Assembly (NCBI GenBank): GCA_016779165.1
Contig: JADHOE010000009.1
Span: forward strand, 1 to 39,347
Source of the DNA: Candidatus Margulisiibacteriota bacterium
Lineage (GTDB): Bacteria; Margulisbacteria; Marinamargulisbacteria; UBA817
Direction of reading: 5' to 3'
DNA length: 39,347 nt
Shown: in pieces, positions 24,111 to 32,769 of the stretch
Layout: each line of letters opens with the position of its first letter
Position numbering within the stretch: position 1 is the first letter of the stretch
The notes under the pieces: model-generated
Database searches by the model: none
What the model saw: the letters and a program-made list of their open reading frames with translations, nothing else
What the model was told of the DNA's origin: nothing
Program-made: the position numbers and the translations under genes

Positions 24111-25064
24111 ATGCCCATTAAAGAATTACGATTGGCTCATACGCAGGGATTTTGTGCTGGTGTTGTCAATGCCATTGATGTGGTTGAATTGTGCATCAAG
24201 AAATTTGGCGTTCCATTGTATGTGCGTCATGCCATTGTGCATAACACCTCGGTTATTAAAGATTTTGAATCCCGTGGGGTGGTCTTTATTGAGTCCTTGT
24301 CAGATGTTCCTGATGACCATGTGGTTGTATTTAGCGCTCATGGAACGTCCCCTGATGTTTACCAGGTGGCAAAGGATCGCGGGCTAACCATTATTGATGC
24401 TACTTGCCCATTGGTTACCAAGGTACATCGTCAGGCCAAACGATATTGTGAGCGTGGCACTCATATTGTGCTCATTGGCCATAGGGGGCACCAAGAGTTG
24501 ATTGGGACGGCTGGCCATATCAATCCAGAATTGCTACATATTGTGGAAGATGAGCGTGATGTAGAGGCATTGTCAATCTCACCCGAGGTTGAAATTGGGA
24601 TTTTGACTCAAACTACCTTATCGGTGGATGATACAGCTCACATTATTAAGAAGCTTCAAGCTAAATTTCCAAATATTATTACGGGTGGAAAAGAAGATAT
24701 TTGCTATGCCACTCAAAATCGGCAAGATGCGGTAAAGGAGTTGGCGACACAATGTGACTTCATTGTTGTGATCGGATCTGCCAATAGCTCGAACAGCAAC
24801 CGTTTGGTTGAGACGGCCAAGCAGCAAGGTGTTGGAAGCCTGATTGTTGACCTGCCTGAGGATGTGGACCCCGCGATTTTCGACGCTTACGATCGGATTG
24901 GGATCACATCGGGTGCATCCGTACCTTATTATTTGATTCAGCGCCTGGTTGATAAGGTTAAAGCTCAATATCCCAACATTCAAATTCATCAAGATGATAG
25001 CGTTGAAAAGGACATTTTATTTCCGCTGCCAAAAGAGGTGGCTGACATGCGCAACGCGCAATGA
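24111..25064 (+). CDS. ispH: 4-hydroxy-3-methylbut-2-enyl diphosphate reductase IspH
   Basis: IspH is the last enzyme of the MEP isoprenoid pathway and reduces HMBPP to IPP and DMAPP using a [4Fe-4S] cluster. The three cluster cysteines are present: Cys 15 (GFCAGV), Cys 99 (DATCPLV) and Cys 198 (EDICYAT). RHAIVHN, SAHG, GHRGHQE and GSANSSNSNRL are the other family motifs. The 317 aa match E. coli IspH. ATG 24111 is preferred over the TTG at 24087 because of the -10 box and the family start. The stop overlaps polA (ATGA), so polA is translationally coupled. Confidence 0.97.
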   Translation: MPIKELRLAHTQGFCAGVVNAIDVVELCIKKFGVPLYVRHAIVHNTSVIKDFESRGVVFIESLSDVPDDHVVVFSAHGTSPDVYQVAKDRGLTIIDATCPLVTKVHRQAKRYCERGTHIVLIGHRGHQELIGTAGHINPELLHIVEDERDVEALSISPEVEIGILTQTTLSVDDTAHIIKKLQAKFPNIITGGKEDICYATQNRQDAVKELATQCDFIVVIGSANSSNSNRLVETAKQQGVGSLIVDLPEDVDPAIFDAYDRIGITSGASVPYYLIQRLVDKVKAQYPNIQIHQDDSVEKDILFPLPKEVADMRNAQ

Positions 25065-27784
25065 CTCCCCAGTGCGATATTTTTTTAATTGATGGGTTTT
25101 CATTACTGTACCGTGCCTATTATGGTTATCCGCCCAATTTAACGTCTCCATCTGGTGGCCCCATCAATGCTGTTTATGGGTTTGTAACCTTAATGATGAA
25201 CGCCATTGAACAATTTAAACCCACCCATGTGGCGGTATGCATGGACCGAAAAGAACCCACATATCGCCATCAGTTGTTTCCGGATTATAAGGCCCATCGA
25301 TCGGCACCAGATGACGAATTTTTAGCACAATTGCCAGACTTTCGGTTGGTGATGGAATCTTTTGGTATTCCTTTAATTGAACTGCCCGGTTATGAGTCGG
25401 ATGATTTGCTGGGAACATTGTCTAAGTGTTTTTCAAAAATGGAAAAGAAAACATTCATTATGTCTGGGGATTTGGACTTGTTTCAATTAATTAATGATCA
25501 TACCCATATTGTTACCAGTACCAAAGGGTCCCTTCAGATTTGTGATGATTCGGCGGTCTTTGAACGGTTTCAATTGGCCCCATCTCAAATTATTGATTTC
25601 AAGGCATTAAAAGGGGACGCGTCGGATAATATTCCTGGCGTTAAAGGCATTGGCGATAAAACAGCGGTGAAGTTGTTATCGGCTTATCATTCCTTGGATG
25701 GCATTTATGACCATTTGAATGACCTTTCCTCGGCATCGGTTGTATTAAAATTAAGCAGCAACAAAGATATGGCGTATTTGTCTAAACAATTGGTGACCAT
25801 CGATTGCAATGCACCCATTGACTGCCCATTGGAATCCATTGCGTTTAATCCCGACTGGCAGAAGGTTAGGGCCATTTTTGACGCCTATGAATTCAAGCGA
25901 TTATTATCACGATTACCCAATACCCATGATGACACTGCAGCAACCATTTCCGATGACTCAACACAGCCCAGGTTTAAAGAAACAGCGCATAGCATTATTC
26001 GGTCCATGCCTGATTTGCATCACCTTCTTCCCTTGCTTAAGCTTGGGTTTGCATTTGACTTGGAAACCACTGCGTTGGATCCACAAGATGCCCGTATTGT
26101 GGCCATTGCTATAACAGCGTCGACTGGCATATCGTTTGTGATCGATTGCACCATGCCAGATACGACGTCTGACTTGTTTGGATTTTCTGATCAGCGGGAT
26201 CGGCACCCTTTGCTGCAAGCGTTGGTGCCATTATTCGAAGATGAGCATATTCCAAAAATCATGCACAACGCTAAATTTGAGGTTTCGGTATTGCATTATT
26301 ATGGCATTCAATTGACGGGCATTCATTTTGATACCATGATCGCTGCTCACCTTATTGATTCTCGCCAAGCGGTGGGCTTAAAATCATTGGCCTTATCGGT
26401 TTTTGATTACCAAATGCTTGATTTTGAAACGTTAATCAAACCATACGATTCAATTTTAGATGTTCCTTTTGATGATTTGGCCAGATACGCCGCAGATGAC
26501 AGCAATGTCACATTTCAATTATATGAGTATTATAAATCTGTATTCACAAATCAACCCCTCGACTTATTCACAACAATTGAGATGCCATTGGTATGTGTAT
26601 TGGCAGAAATGGAGGTGGTGGGAGTCCAATGTGATACCCAGTATTTGGGGGCCTTATCGCTAAGCTACACCCAAGAATTGAATCGCTTAGAGGGCCTTAT
26701 TTATTCAATGGCTGGGCGCCAAGACTTTAATATTAATTCCACCAAACAGTTGGCCGGGGTGTTGTTTGATGAGCTTAAACTACCTGTTGTCAAACAAACA
26801 AAAACATCACGATCCACGGATTCCTCTGTATTGGAAACATTGGCAAAGTCACACCCAATTGCCAAAGAATTGTTGAATTATCGCTTGTACAAAAAATTGT
26901 TATCGACATACATTGATCGATTGCCGCAACTGGTGCACCCCATGAGCCAGAAAATTCATGCATCATTTAATCAGGCCGTTACAGCCACTGGTCGGCTATC
27001 ATCCACAGAGCCCAATTTACAAAACATTCCAGTTCGATCAGAAGCGGGTCAAAAAATACGATGTGCATTTATTTCTAGGTTTAAAGACGGCGTTATTGTT
27101 GCCATGGATTATTCGCAAATTGAATTACGTGTGTTGGCGCACTTATCAAACGATAGGGCAATGATACAGGCCTTTAACGAAGGCCAAGATATTCATCAAG
27201 CCACCGCAGCGATGGTGTTTCAGGTGCCTTACTCAGACGTTACAAAACCCCAGCGTGAACAGGCAAAAACAGTTAATTTTGGCATCACTTATGGGCAATC
27301 TGCGTTTGCACTTTCTGACCAGTTATCGATATCAAGAAAAGAGGCGCAATTGTTAATTGACCATTACTTTAAGCAATTCGACTCCATTCAAACATTCATG
27401 AAGGCAACCATTCAACAGGCACAAGCCGATGGGCTTGTGTCGACAATGTTTGGGCGTACGCGTGTGATTGATGGCATTGATAGTTCAAATCGTTCCGTGC
27501 AAGGCATGGCCCAGCGCATGGCCATTAATACTCGGGTGCAAGGGTCAGCAGCTGATATTATTAAATTGGCCATGAATCATGCGCATCAGGCATTGATTGG
27601 GTGCCAATCCAAAATGATTTTGCAAGTGCACGATGAACTTGTATTTGATATTCATCCAAACGAAGCAAAAACGCTTATTCCTTTGCTTGCAACAGCCATG
27701 GCAGGTGCAGTTAGTTTGCAAGTTCCATTGGTTGTTGATGTCGAGGCAGGTCCCAGTTGGGGCGATATTAAACCTATGGATTAG
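25061..27784 (+). CDS. polA: DNA polymerase I
   Basis: All three domains are visible. A 5'-3' exonuclease begins LIDGFSLLYRAYYG and includes GYESDDLLGTL and KGDASDNIPGVKGIGDKTA. A 3'-5' proofreading domain retains catalytic acids (FDLETTALDP). The polymerase has motif A VAMDYSQIELRVLAHLS, motif B REQAKTVNFGITYGQSAF and motif C QVHDELVFD. It fills gaps in repair and removes Okazaki primers. The phenylalanine in KTVNFGITYG is the residue that discriminates against dideoxynucleotides in E. coli. At 907 aa it is normal. It overlaps the ispH stop by 4 bases and the convergent fur-family gene by 11. Confidence 0.98.
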   Translation: MTPQCDIFLIDGFSLLYRAYYGYPPNLTSPSGGPINAVYGFVTLMMNAIEQFKPTHVAVCMDRKEPTYRHQLFPDYKAHRSAPDDEFLAQLPDFRLVMESFGIPLIELPGYESDDLLGTLSKCFSKMEKKTFIMSGDLDLFQLINDHTHIVTSTKGSLQICDDSAVFERFQLAPSQIIDFKALKGDASDNIPGVKGIGDKTAVKLLSAYHSLDGIYDHLNDLSSASVVLKLSSNKDMAYLSKQLVTIDCNAPIDCPLESIAFNPDWQKVRAIFDAYEFKRLLSRLPNTHDDTAATISDDSTQPRFKETAHSIIRSMPDLHHLLPLLKLGFAFDLETTALDPQDARIVAIAITASTGISFVIDCTMPDTTSDLFGFSDQRDRHPLLQALVPLFEDEHIPKIMHNAKFEVSVLHYYGIQLTGIHFDTMIAAHLIDSRQAVGLKSLALSVFDYQMLDFETLIKPYDSILDVPFDDLARYAADDSNVTFQLYEYYKSVFTNQPLDLFTTIEMPLVCVLAEMEVVGVQCDTQYLGALSLSYTQELNRLEGLIYSMAGRQDFNINSTKQLAGVLFDELKLPVVKQTKTSRSTDSSVLETLAKSHPIAKELLNYRLYKKLLSTYIDRLPQLVHPMSQKIHASFNQAVTATGRLSSTEPNLQNIPVRSEAGQKIRCAFISRFKDGVIVAMDYSQIELRVLAHLSNDRAMIQAFNEGQDIHQATAAMVFQVPYSDVTKPQREQAKTVNFGITYGQSAFALSDQLSISRKEAQLLIDHYFKQFDSIQTFMKATIQQAQADGLVSTMFGRTRVIDGIDSSNRSVQGMAQRMAINTRVQGSAADIIKLAMNHAHQALIGCQSKMILQVHDELVFDIHPNEAKTLIPLLATAMAGAVSLQVPLVVDVEAGPSWGDIKPMD

Positions 27785-28208
27785 TCCTACAATTGCTACA
27801 TTTTCCGTAAATGTGAAGGGACCGGTATTCTGGCGTAAACCCAAAGGCTTTGCATTCGTTATTTAAAATATTCGATAGTTTTTCGATATTGATCGCATAC
27901 AATTGCCCACACTGATTGCAAATCATGTGGTCATGGTGCTGCAATTCTTGGTTGTATTTGTAACATACTCGACCATTGCCGGTGTCAATCTTTTGAATCA
28001 GTTTTGCGTCAAGCAATTGTTTAATGGTTCGGTACAATGTTGCACGGCCAATTTTTCGTTTGTCTTTGTTGAATTGAGCTAAAAAGGTTTCAATTTCGAA
28101 AGGGTCTACTTGAGTGACGATCGATGCAACAATGTCTTTTTTTTGTTGTGTGTAACGTTGATTATGTTTGCCTAAATACACTTCAAATTGCGTATGTAAA
28201 TCACTCAT
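27774..28208 (-). CDS. Fur-family metal-dependent regulator
   Basis: It has a winged-helix N-terminal DNA-binding domain (RYTQQKKDIVASIV...RATLYRTIKQLLDAKLIQKI) and a C-terminal metal and dimer domain with HHDHMICNQCG (His 91, 92, 94; Cys 97, 100) and GKCSNC (Cys 137, 140). The two CxxC pairs form the structural zinc site. Whether it acts as Fur (iron), PerR (peroxide) or Zur (zinc) cannot be decided from sequence. At 144 aa it is normal. It overlaps the hemerythrin gene by 8 bases (ATGAGTGA), so the two are co-expressed. It is a candidate for binding the palindrome at 20161-20183, by inference only. Confidence 0.92.
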   Translation of the reverse strand: MSDLHTQFEVYLGKHNQRYTQQKKDIVASIVTQVDPFEIETFLAQFNKDKRKIGRATLYRTIKQLLDAKLIQKIDTGNGRVCYKYNQELQHHDHMICNQCGQLYAINIEKLSNILNNECKAFGFTPEYRSLHIYGKCSNCRTNP

Positions 28209-28575
28209 GGTCCATTGCTTTCATTTTAACATCCACATGTTGTATGTGTTTAATTAAGGCGTCGATTAGTTGACGAATGCTGTAGGCAATGTGTGTGGTA
28301 TGCAGGTTTTCATTGTACATTTTTTCGATAAGTTTGATTTTATGTTTAAACTGATTATGTTCTTTTTGATGATTCTGAATATCATAAAAGTTATGATCTC
28401 GCATTAATTGTTCTTCTTCATTAAAATGATCAAACGCATGAGATGTTAAAAAATCAATGATTGGTTTCAATGATTCTCTTGAATTGGATTTAATGGCTTT
28501 GTCAAGCAAGTGGACCATATGAAATACATCACTGTGATGATCGTCCAGTGTTCCGATATTTAATTGGTCATCCAT
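28201..28575 (-). CDS. Bacteriohemerythrin-type oxygen-binding protein
   Basis: A single 124-aa hemerythrin domain with a full di-iron ligand set: His in DDHHSDV, His 50 and Glu 54 in HAFDHFNEEE, His 69 and His 73 in NHQKEHNQF, and His 110 with Asp 115 in HIQHVD. It binds oxygen reversibly and may store, deliver or sense it, or shield iron enzymes. It is the first gene of an operon with the Fur-family regulator, linking oxygen and metal control. The start at 28575 has no ribosome-binding site but has TGATACCCT 7 bases upstream. Confidence 0.9.
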   Translation of the reverse strand: MDDQLNIGTLDDHHSDVFHMVHLLDKAIKSNSRESLKPIIDFLTSHAFDHFNEEEQLMRDHNFYDIQNHQKEHNQFKHKIKLIEKMYNENLHTTHIAYSIRQLIDALIKHIQHVDVKMKAMDHE

Positions 28576-28582
28576 TTTTTAA

Positions 28583-28591
28583 AGGGTATCA
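28583..28591 (-). promoter_or_regulatory. Extended -10 of leaderless hemerythrin-fur operon
   Basis: On the minus strand TGATACCCT is followed by 7 bases (TTAAAAA) and ATG 28575. The hexamer TACCCT is weaker than the others in the set. Confidence 0.4.
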
Positions 28592-28621
28592 TTTTTTTAA
28601 TGAACAGGCAAAACTGCCCCC

Positions 28622-29530
28622 TTAATACAGGTTGTTTTTTTCTTCCAAACCATACGAAAATCCAATGGTGAGCTGATGGTCAATGATGGGGTCCCTTGAT
28701 TGTGCCAAGGCAATATCAATTTCAAAGGGGTCTAAATAAAGCCCTGTCCCAAGGGTATAGCGATTGTGGTCCAAGCCCATTCGTATGGGCAGGTAATCAT
28801 TCATGTAATATTCCAAACTGGTGTGAAAGGTGGGGTGGGTGCTGATTTCATTATTGTTTTTAATGACCCCCATAAAGAATTTTACTTTTTTTGTGGGTGA
28901 AAACTTTAATCCAGTGGAAAGAATCGGCTCAGTGCCTTGGAGGTCATTGCTTGCTTCTTGGTCAAAAATATAATTGGTGATTGAAACGGCAACGCTAAAT
29001 TCATCAACGATGGTGTATATAATTCCTGCCATGCCTTCAATATTGGTGTTTGTTTGGTTATCTAAAATCAATGTTTTATGCCGAAACCCACCGCCAAAGC
29101 TAAAATTTCCCAGCATTTTTGCTGTTGAAAAACTGATGGCGTGGTACTCATACGGAATAATGTCGTCAGTTTCCTTAACGAGTGGCGGCCCATTGTCATT
29201 GGTATCAACCACTGAGCGCATCATGGTATCCACGGAAGACCCCACATAATGAACGCCAAAACTTGTGTTGAAGTGGTTGTGAACAAAGGCAACGGCACTG
29301 TAAGAAATCCCCAAGTATTCTGTGGCCTGCATGGCAACGCCTCTGGTTGATGCAATGGACGCTGGGTTTCGAAGCATGTTATTGAAGTGATGATCGCTAA
29401 ATGATGCCTGAGATAACGCCACTTCCCTGGCACTAAGGGAGGGGTCCAGTAATGGGGTCTCATGTGTGGCAAGGCCCATGATTTGTGTCCCCAATGCCAA
29501 CACAACAAAAAGCCTACTTAACAATGACAT
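28622..29530 (-). CDS. PorV/UPF0164-like outer-membrane barrel protein
   Basis: It has a signal peptide (MSLLSRLFVVLALGTQIMGLA), then the family-like N-terminal pattern SAREVALSQASFSDHHFNNMLRNPASIAST, in which an early alanine-rich helix is followed by NPAS/NPAA, and about a dozen alternating strands (FSFGGGFRHKTLIL, FSVAVSITNYIF, LTIGFSYGL). PorV-type proteins are outer-membrane barrels; relatives work with type IX secretion, but no such system is in the window. ATG 29530 is chosen because the signal peptide starts there. The gene overlaps the upstream secreted-protein gene by 17 bases, so translation is coupled. Confidence 0.75.
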   Translation of the reverse strand: MSLLSRLFVVLALGTQIMGLATHETPLLDPSLSAREVALSQASFSDHHFNNMLRNPASIASTRGVAMQATEYLGISYSAVAFVHNHFNTSFGVHYVGSSVDTMMRSVVDTNDNGPPLVKETDDIIPYEYHAISFSTAKMLGNFSFGGGFRHKTLILDNQTNTNIEGMAGIIYTIVDEFSVAVSITNYIFDQEASNDLQGTEPILSTGLKFSPTKKVKFFMGVIKNNNEISTHPTFHTSLEYYMNDYLPIRMGLDHNRYTLGTGLYLDPFEIDIALAQSRDPIIDHQLTIGFSYGLEEKNNLY

Positions 29531-29894
29531 ATTTTTTCTTTTTAATTTGGTGGCTTTCAGATTCAAACACTGCAAATACAACAATTAATTGCTTTTTAAA
29601 TCTAGCCATGGTGGATGTGCTCAGTAACTCAAATTTGCATTCGCCAGAATGGGTTGTATAAGGTATATCGGATTCAAATTGTTTTGTGGCCAACAATTGG
29701 CCACCAATTGAATACACATAGTACCGGCTGGTATGCGCCTTCGATGCTGTATAATTAACAATGAGTGCATCTTTACCCACAACCAACGGATTTGGTCCAA
29801 TTCGCATGGCTTCAATATCAAATGCTGTGGCATGCCCAAGGAATGGCAAGCTAATCACAATAAAAATGAATAAATGTTGGCATAATGTTCGCAT
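29514..29894 (-). CDS. Secreted FlgD-like / T9SS sorting-domain-like protein
   Basis: A signal peptide (MRTLCQHLFIFIVISLPFLGHATA) is followed by about 100 residues: PNPLVVGKDALIVNYTAS, YYVYSIGGQLLATKQF, then KKKKYVIVK at the end. This layout (NP-start, Y.G strand pair, terminal VIV strand) resembles the Ig-like FlgD or type IX C-terminal domains found at the end of secreted proteins. Here it is nearly the entire mature protein. It lies directly upstream of the PorV-like gene in one operon. No clear ribosome-binding site is seen. Confidence 0.6.
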   Translation of the reverse strand: MRTLCQHLFIFIVISLPFLGHATAFDIEAMRIGPNPLVVGKDALIVNYTASKAHTSRYYVYSIGGQLLATKQFESDIPYTTHSGECKFELLSTSTMARFKKQLIVVFAVFESESHQIKKKKYVIVK

Positions 29895-29933
29895 GGTTTA
29901 TCACTGGGGTTATCGATGGGTTTCAGACGGCCC

Positions 29934-29962
29934 TTGAGTAATAAACTGAGTCTGAGTATAAT
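29934..29962 (+). promoter_or_regulatory. pckA promoter
   Basis: TTGAGT (29934-29939), a 17-base spacer and TATAAT (29957-29962). A GGAGG ribosome-binding site follows at 29980-29984, 8 bases before ATG 29993, so this gene has a normal leader. Confidence 0.75.
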
Positions 29963-29992
29963 GAGCAACAAGACTCTTTGGAGGTAATTACC

Positions 29993-31633
29993 ATGTCCAC
30001 ACAAACCACATCTGAACTATACCAACAGCTAAAATTGGCTGAATTGGGTATCGAATCTGTTGATGCGATTCATTATCAATTGTCATACGATGACCTTTAC
30101 AAGCATGAAATTTCTAATACCAATACCGGTTATGAAAAAGGCATCCCAACCACATTTGGTGCAATTAGTGTTGATACCGGAACATTTACTGGCCGAAGTG
30201 CGAAAGATAAGTATATCGTTGCCAATGATCAATCAAAAGCCAATGTTTGGTGGGAGTCTGAGGGATCCACCAGCAAGCCCCTTTCCCCGGAGAATTGGGA
30301 CCATTTAAAATCCCTTTGTGTGAATCAGTTATCTGGAAAAACACTCTATGTTATGGATGGGTTTTGTGGCGCTAACCCAGACACTCGAATTGCGGTTCGT
30401 TTGGTTACGGAAGTGGCTTGGCAGGCCCATTTTTTTAAGAACATGTTTATTCGTCCATCCGATAACGAAATGGCATCATTTCAGCCGGACTTTACCATTT
30501 TAAATGCGTGTAAAGCCACGTGTTCTGATTACGAAGCTCGAGGATTGCGATCAGATGTGTTTATCGCATTTCATTTAACCGAAAAGGTTCAGTTAATTGG
30601 TGGCACATGGTATGGCGGCGAAATGAAAAAAGGCATTTTTTCAATGATGAACTATTTTCTTCCCCTTAAAGGCATTGGTGCATTGCATTGTTCAGCCAAC
30701 CAAGGTAAAGATGGCGATGTTGCATTGTTTTTTGGTTTATCGGGTACCGGTAAAACAACACTATCCGCAGACCCAAAACGTCACTTGATTGGAGACGATG
30801 AGCATGGTTGGGATAATGATGGTATCTTCAATTTTGAAGGAGGGTGTTATGCGAAGACCATTGATTTATCCAAAGACAAAGAGCCTGATATTTACAATGC
30901 GATCCGTCGAGATGCTTTGCTGGAAAATGTGGTGGTGGATGGACATGGTAACGTTGATTTTTCAGATGGTTCAAAAACAGAAAATACCCGAGTATCATAC
31001 CCCATATACCATATCAATCAGATTGTTGAGCCTGTATCAAAAGGCCAACATGCCAGTAAGATTATATTTTTAACCTGCGATGCCTACGGGGTACTGCCAC
31101 CAGTGTCAAAATTGAATAAGCAACAAGCCATGTATCAATATTTGAGCGGGTACACCGCGAAAGTGGCAGGCACAGAGTTGGGCATAACAGAGCCAACCGC
31201 AACATTTTCAGCATGTTTCGGGTCCCCGTTTTTAACCGTTCACCCCACCTTGTATGCTGAAATTTTGGGCCAAAAAATGGATGACCACTCTGCTGATGCT
31301 TATTTGGTCAACACGGGCTGGACCGGGGGTGCTTATGGCACTGGGTCTCGCATCAGCATTAAAAATACCCGTGCGATTATTGATGCCATTCTAGATGGGT
31401 CGATTGAAAATGTGCCGTACACAGAATCCCATGTGTTTGGATTCCTTGTTCCCACAGAAGTTCCGCATGTGGATTCGGCGATACTTGATCCTAAAAATAC
31501 CTGGGCTGACCATGCCGCCTACGATGTTAATGCTCAGAAACTGGCCACTCAATTCAAAGAGAATTTTAAGAAGTTTAGTGGAACACCGCTGGGCGATTCA
31601 TTGGTCAACTTTGGTCCAAAAGGGTTTCATTAG
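29993..31633 (+). CDS. pckA: Phosphoenolpyruvate carboxykinase (ATP)
   Basis: The enzyme interconverts oxaloacetate and phosphoenolpyruvate with ATP, for gluconeogenesis from C4 acids. Motifs are [12 protein letters not shown], the P-loop [17 protein letters not shown], the metal-binding [23 protein letters not shown], and [15 protein letters not shown] with the ATP-family ending. At 546 aa it is normal. ATG 29993 follows a GGAGG site (spacing 8). The gene stands alone, with a strong promoter, convergent with prs. Confidence 0.97.
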   Translation: MSTQTTSELYQQLKLAELGIESVDAIHYQLSYDDLYKHEISNTNTGYEKGIPTTFGAISVDTGTFTGRSAKDKYIVANDQSKANVWWESEGSTSKPLSPENWDHLKSLCVNQLSGKTLYVMDGFCGANPDTRIAVRLVTEVAWQAHFFKNMFIRPSDNEMASFQPDFTILNACKATCSDYEARGLRSDVFIAFHLTEKVQLIGGTWYGGEMKKGIFSMMNYFLPLKGIGALHCSANQGKDGDVALFFGLSGTGKTTLSADPKRHLIGDDEHGWDNDGIFNFEGGCYAKTIDLSKDKEPDIYNAIRRDALLENVVVDGHGNVDFSDGSKTENTRVSYPIYHINQIVEPVSKGQHASKIIFLTCDAYGVLPPVSKLNKQQAMYQYLSGYTAKVAGTELGITEPTATFSACFGSPFLTVHPTLYAEILGQKMDDHSADAYLVNTGWTGGAYGTGSRISIKNTRAIIDAILDGSIENVPYTESHVFGFLVPTEVPHVDSAILDPKNTWADHAAYDVNAQKLATQFKENFKKFSGTPLGDSLVNFGPKGFH

Positions 31634-31647
31634 TATTAGGTTTTTTT

Positions 31648-31676
31648 GAAATAGCTGCATTTTCAGTAGCTATTTC
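31648..31676. terminator. Hairpin between convergent pckA and prs, possible shared terminator
   Basis: GAAATAGCT (31648-31656) pairs perfectly with AGCTATTTC (31668-31676). T7 lies before the stem on the plus strand, and neither strand has the usual T-run after it, so it is not a classical intrinsic terminator. Confidence 0.4.
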
Positions 31677-31797
31677 CCTCTGCCAGCCCCCAAACGATTG
31701 ACGTGTGCATGTAAGCGTTATGCTGAGGGTTATGGAGCGGTATCCGAATGGGTTCTTGCCACTTTTGTGATTCAATTTACCCCCTTATTGTTAGAGA

Positions 31798-32742
31798 TTA
31801 ATTGAATAATGGTGAAATAGAGATATGCTCAATGTTGCGTTTGATTACCTCAGCCAACAATGGGGCTGTTGATAAAACAACCAAGTTGTCCAATTGTTTA
31901 TGCTCGGGCAGTGGAATGGTATCTGTTGCAACAATTTCTTTAATGTTAGCATTCTTCAGCCGTTCAATTGCTGGGCCAGAAAAAATAGCATGAGTGGTTG
32001 CCAAATAAATGTCCTGGTTGCATCCAAACAATCGTAATTTATCAAGTCCACTGGTAATTGAACCAGCAGTATCCACCATGTCATCCACCAGCAATACGGT
32101 TTTATCTTTAACATCACCCACTAAGTGGACGATTTCAGCCATGTTATGCTCAGGACGTGTTTTGTGCATAATCGCCAAATCAGCACCCAGTTTGTCCCCC
32201 AACTTTTTAGCAAATTTAGCCCGGCCAGTATCGGGTGCAACCACCACCAAATCCTTTAACTGTTTTTTCGAAAAGTAATCCACAAACAGTGGCATGGCAG
32301 TTAAGTGATCAACGGGTACATTAAAAAAGCCTTGAATTTGATCGGAATGCAAGTCCATTGTAATCAGTCGATCCAATTTTACAGCTTGCATTAAGTCGGC
32401 AATTAAACGGGCGGAAATGGGTTCTCTTGGAGATGATTTTTTATCCTGCCTGGCATAGGCAAAATGGGGCATAATAATGTTGATGCTTGCTGCTGATGCC
32501 CGCTTCAAGGTATCCATAATCAAAAACAGCTCGATTAAATCATCATTCACACTGTTGGATGCGGTTTGAAGAATATAGGTATCCAAACCGCGAATGGTTT
32601 CATCTATTTTTACATAACTTTCGTTGCACTGAAACTTTGAGTGTTTAATGGTCCCCAATGGGATGTTAAGAATTTTGGCAATGTCAGTTGCCAGTTCAAT
32701 ATGAGACGAACCACTGAATAATTTAATTTTATTTTGAAGCAT
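31798..32742 (-). CDS. prs: Ribose-phosphate pyrophosphokinase (PRPP synthetase)
   Basis: It makes PRPP from ribose 5-phosphate and ATP, feeding purD, pyrimidine, histidine and tryptophan synthesis. Motifs are KLFSGSSHIELA at the start, FAYARQDKKSSPREPISARL, LHSDQIQGFF, VVAPDTGRAKFAKKL and the PRPP-loop VLLVDDMVDTAGS. At 314 aa it is normal. It lies 27 bases after acs on the same strand, with its own -10 (TGTATACT) 7 bases before the ATG and no ribosome-binding site, so it is probably leaderless and transcribed independently. Confidence 0.97.
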   Translation of the reverse strand: MLQNKIKLFSGSSHIELATDIAKILNIPLGTIKHSKFQCNESYVKIDETIRGLDTYILQTASNSVNDDLIELFLIMDTLKRASAASINIIMPHFAYARQDKKSSPREPISARLIADLMQAVKLDRLITMDLHSDQIQGFFNVPVDHLTAMPLFVDYFSKKQLKDLVVVAPDTGRAKFAKKLGDKLGADLAIMHKTRPEHNMAEIVHLVGDVKDKTVLLVDDMVDTAGSITSGLDKLRLFGCNQDIYLATTHAIFSGPAIERLKNANIKEIVATDTIPLPEHKQLDNLVVLSTAPLLAEVIKRNIEHISISPLFN

Positions 32743-32749
32743 GGTTTAA

Positions 32750-32757
32750 AGTATACA
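32750..32757 (-). promoter_or_regulatory. -10 of leaderless prs
   Basis: On the minus strand TGTATACT is followed by 7 bases (TTAAACC) and ATG 32742, all inside the 27-base acs-prs gap. Confidence 0.55.
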
Positions 32758-32769
32758 AATCAACCCCAC

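Noticed and set aside
31648-31676. Classical Rho-independent terminator for pckA or prs
   Set aside because: The perfect stem has no T-run after it on either strand. Kept only as a hairpin with low confidence.
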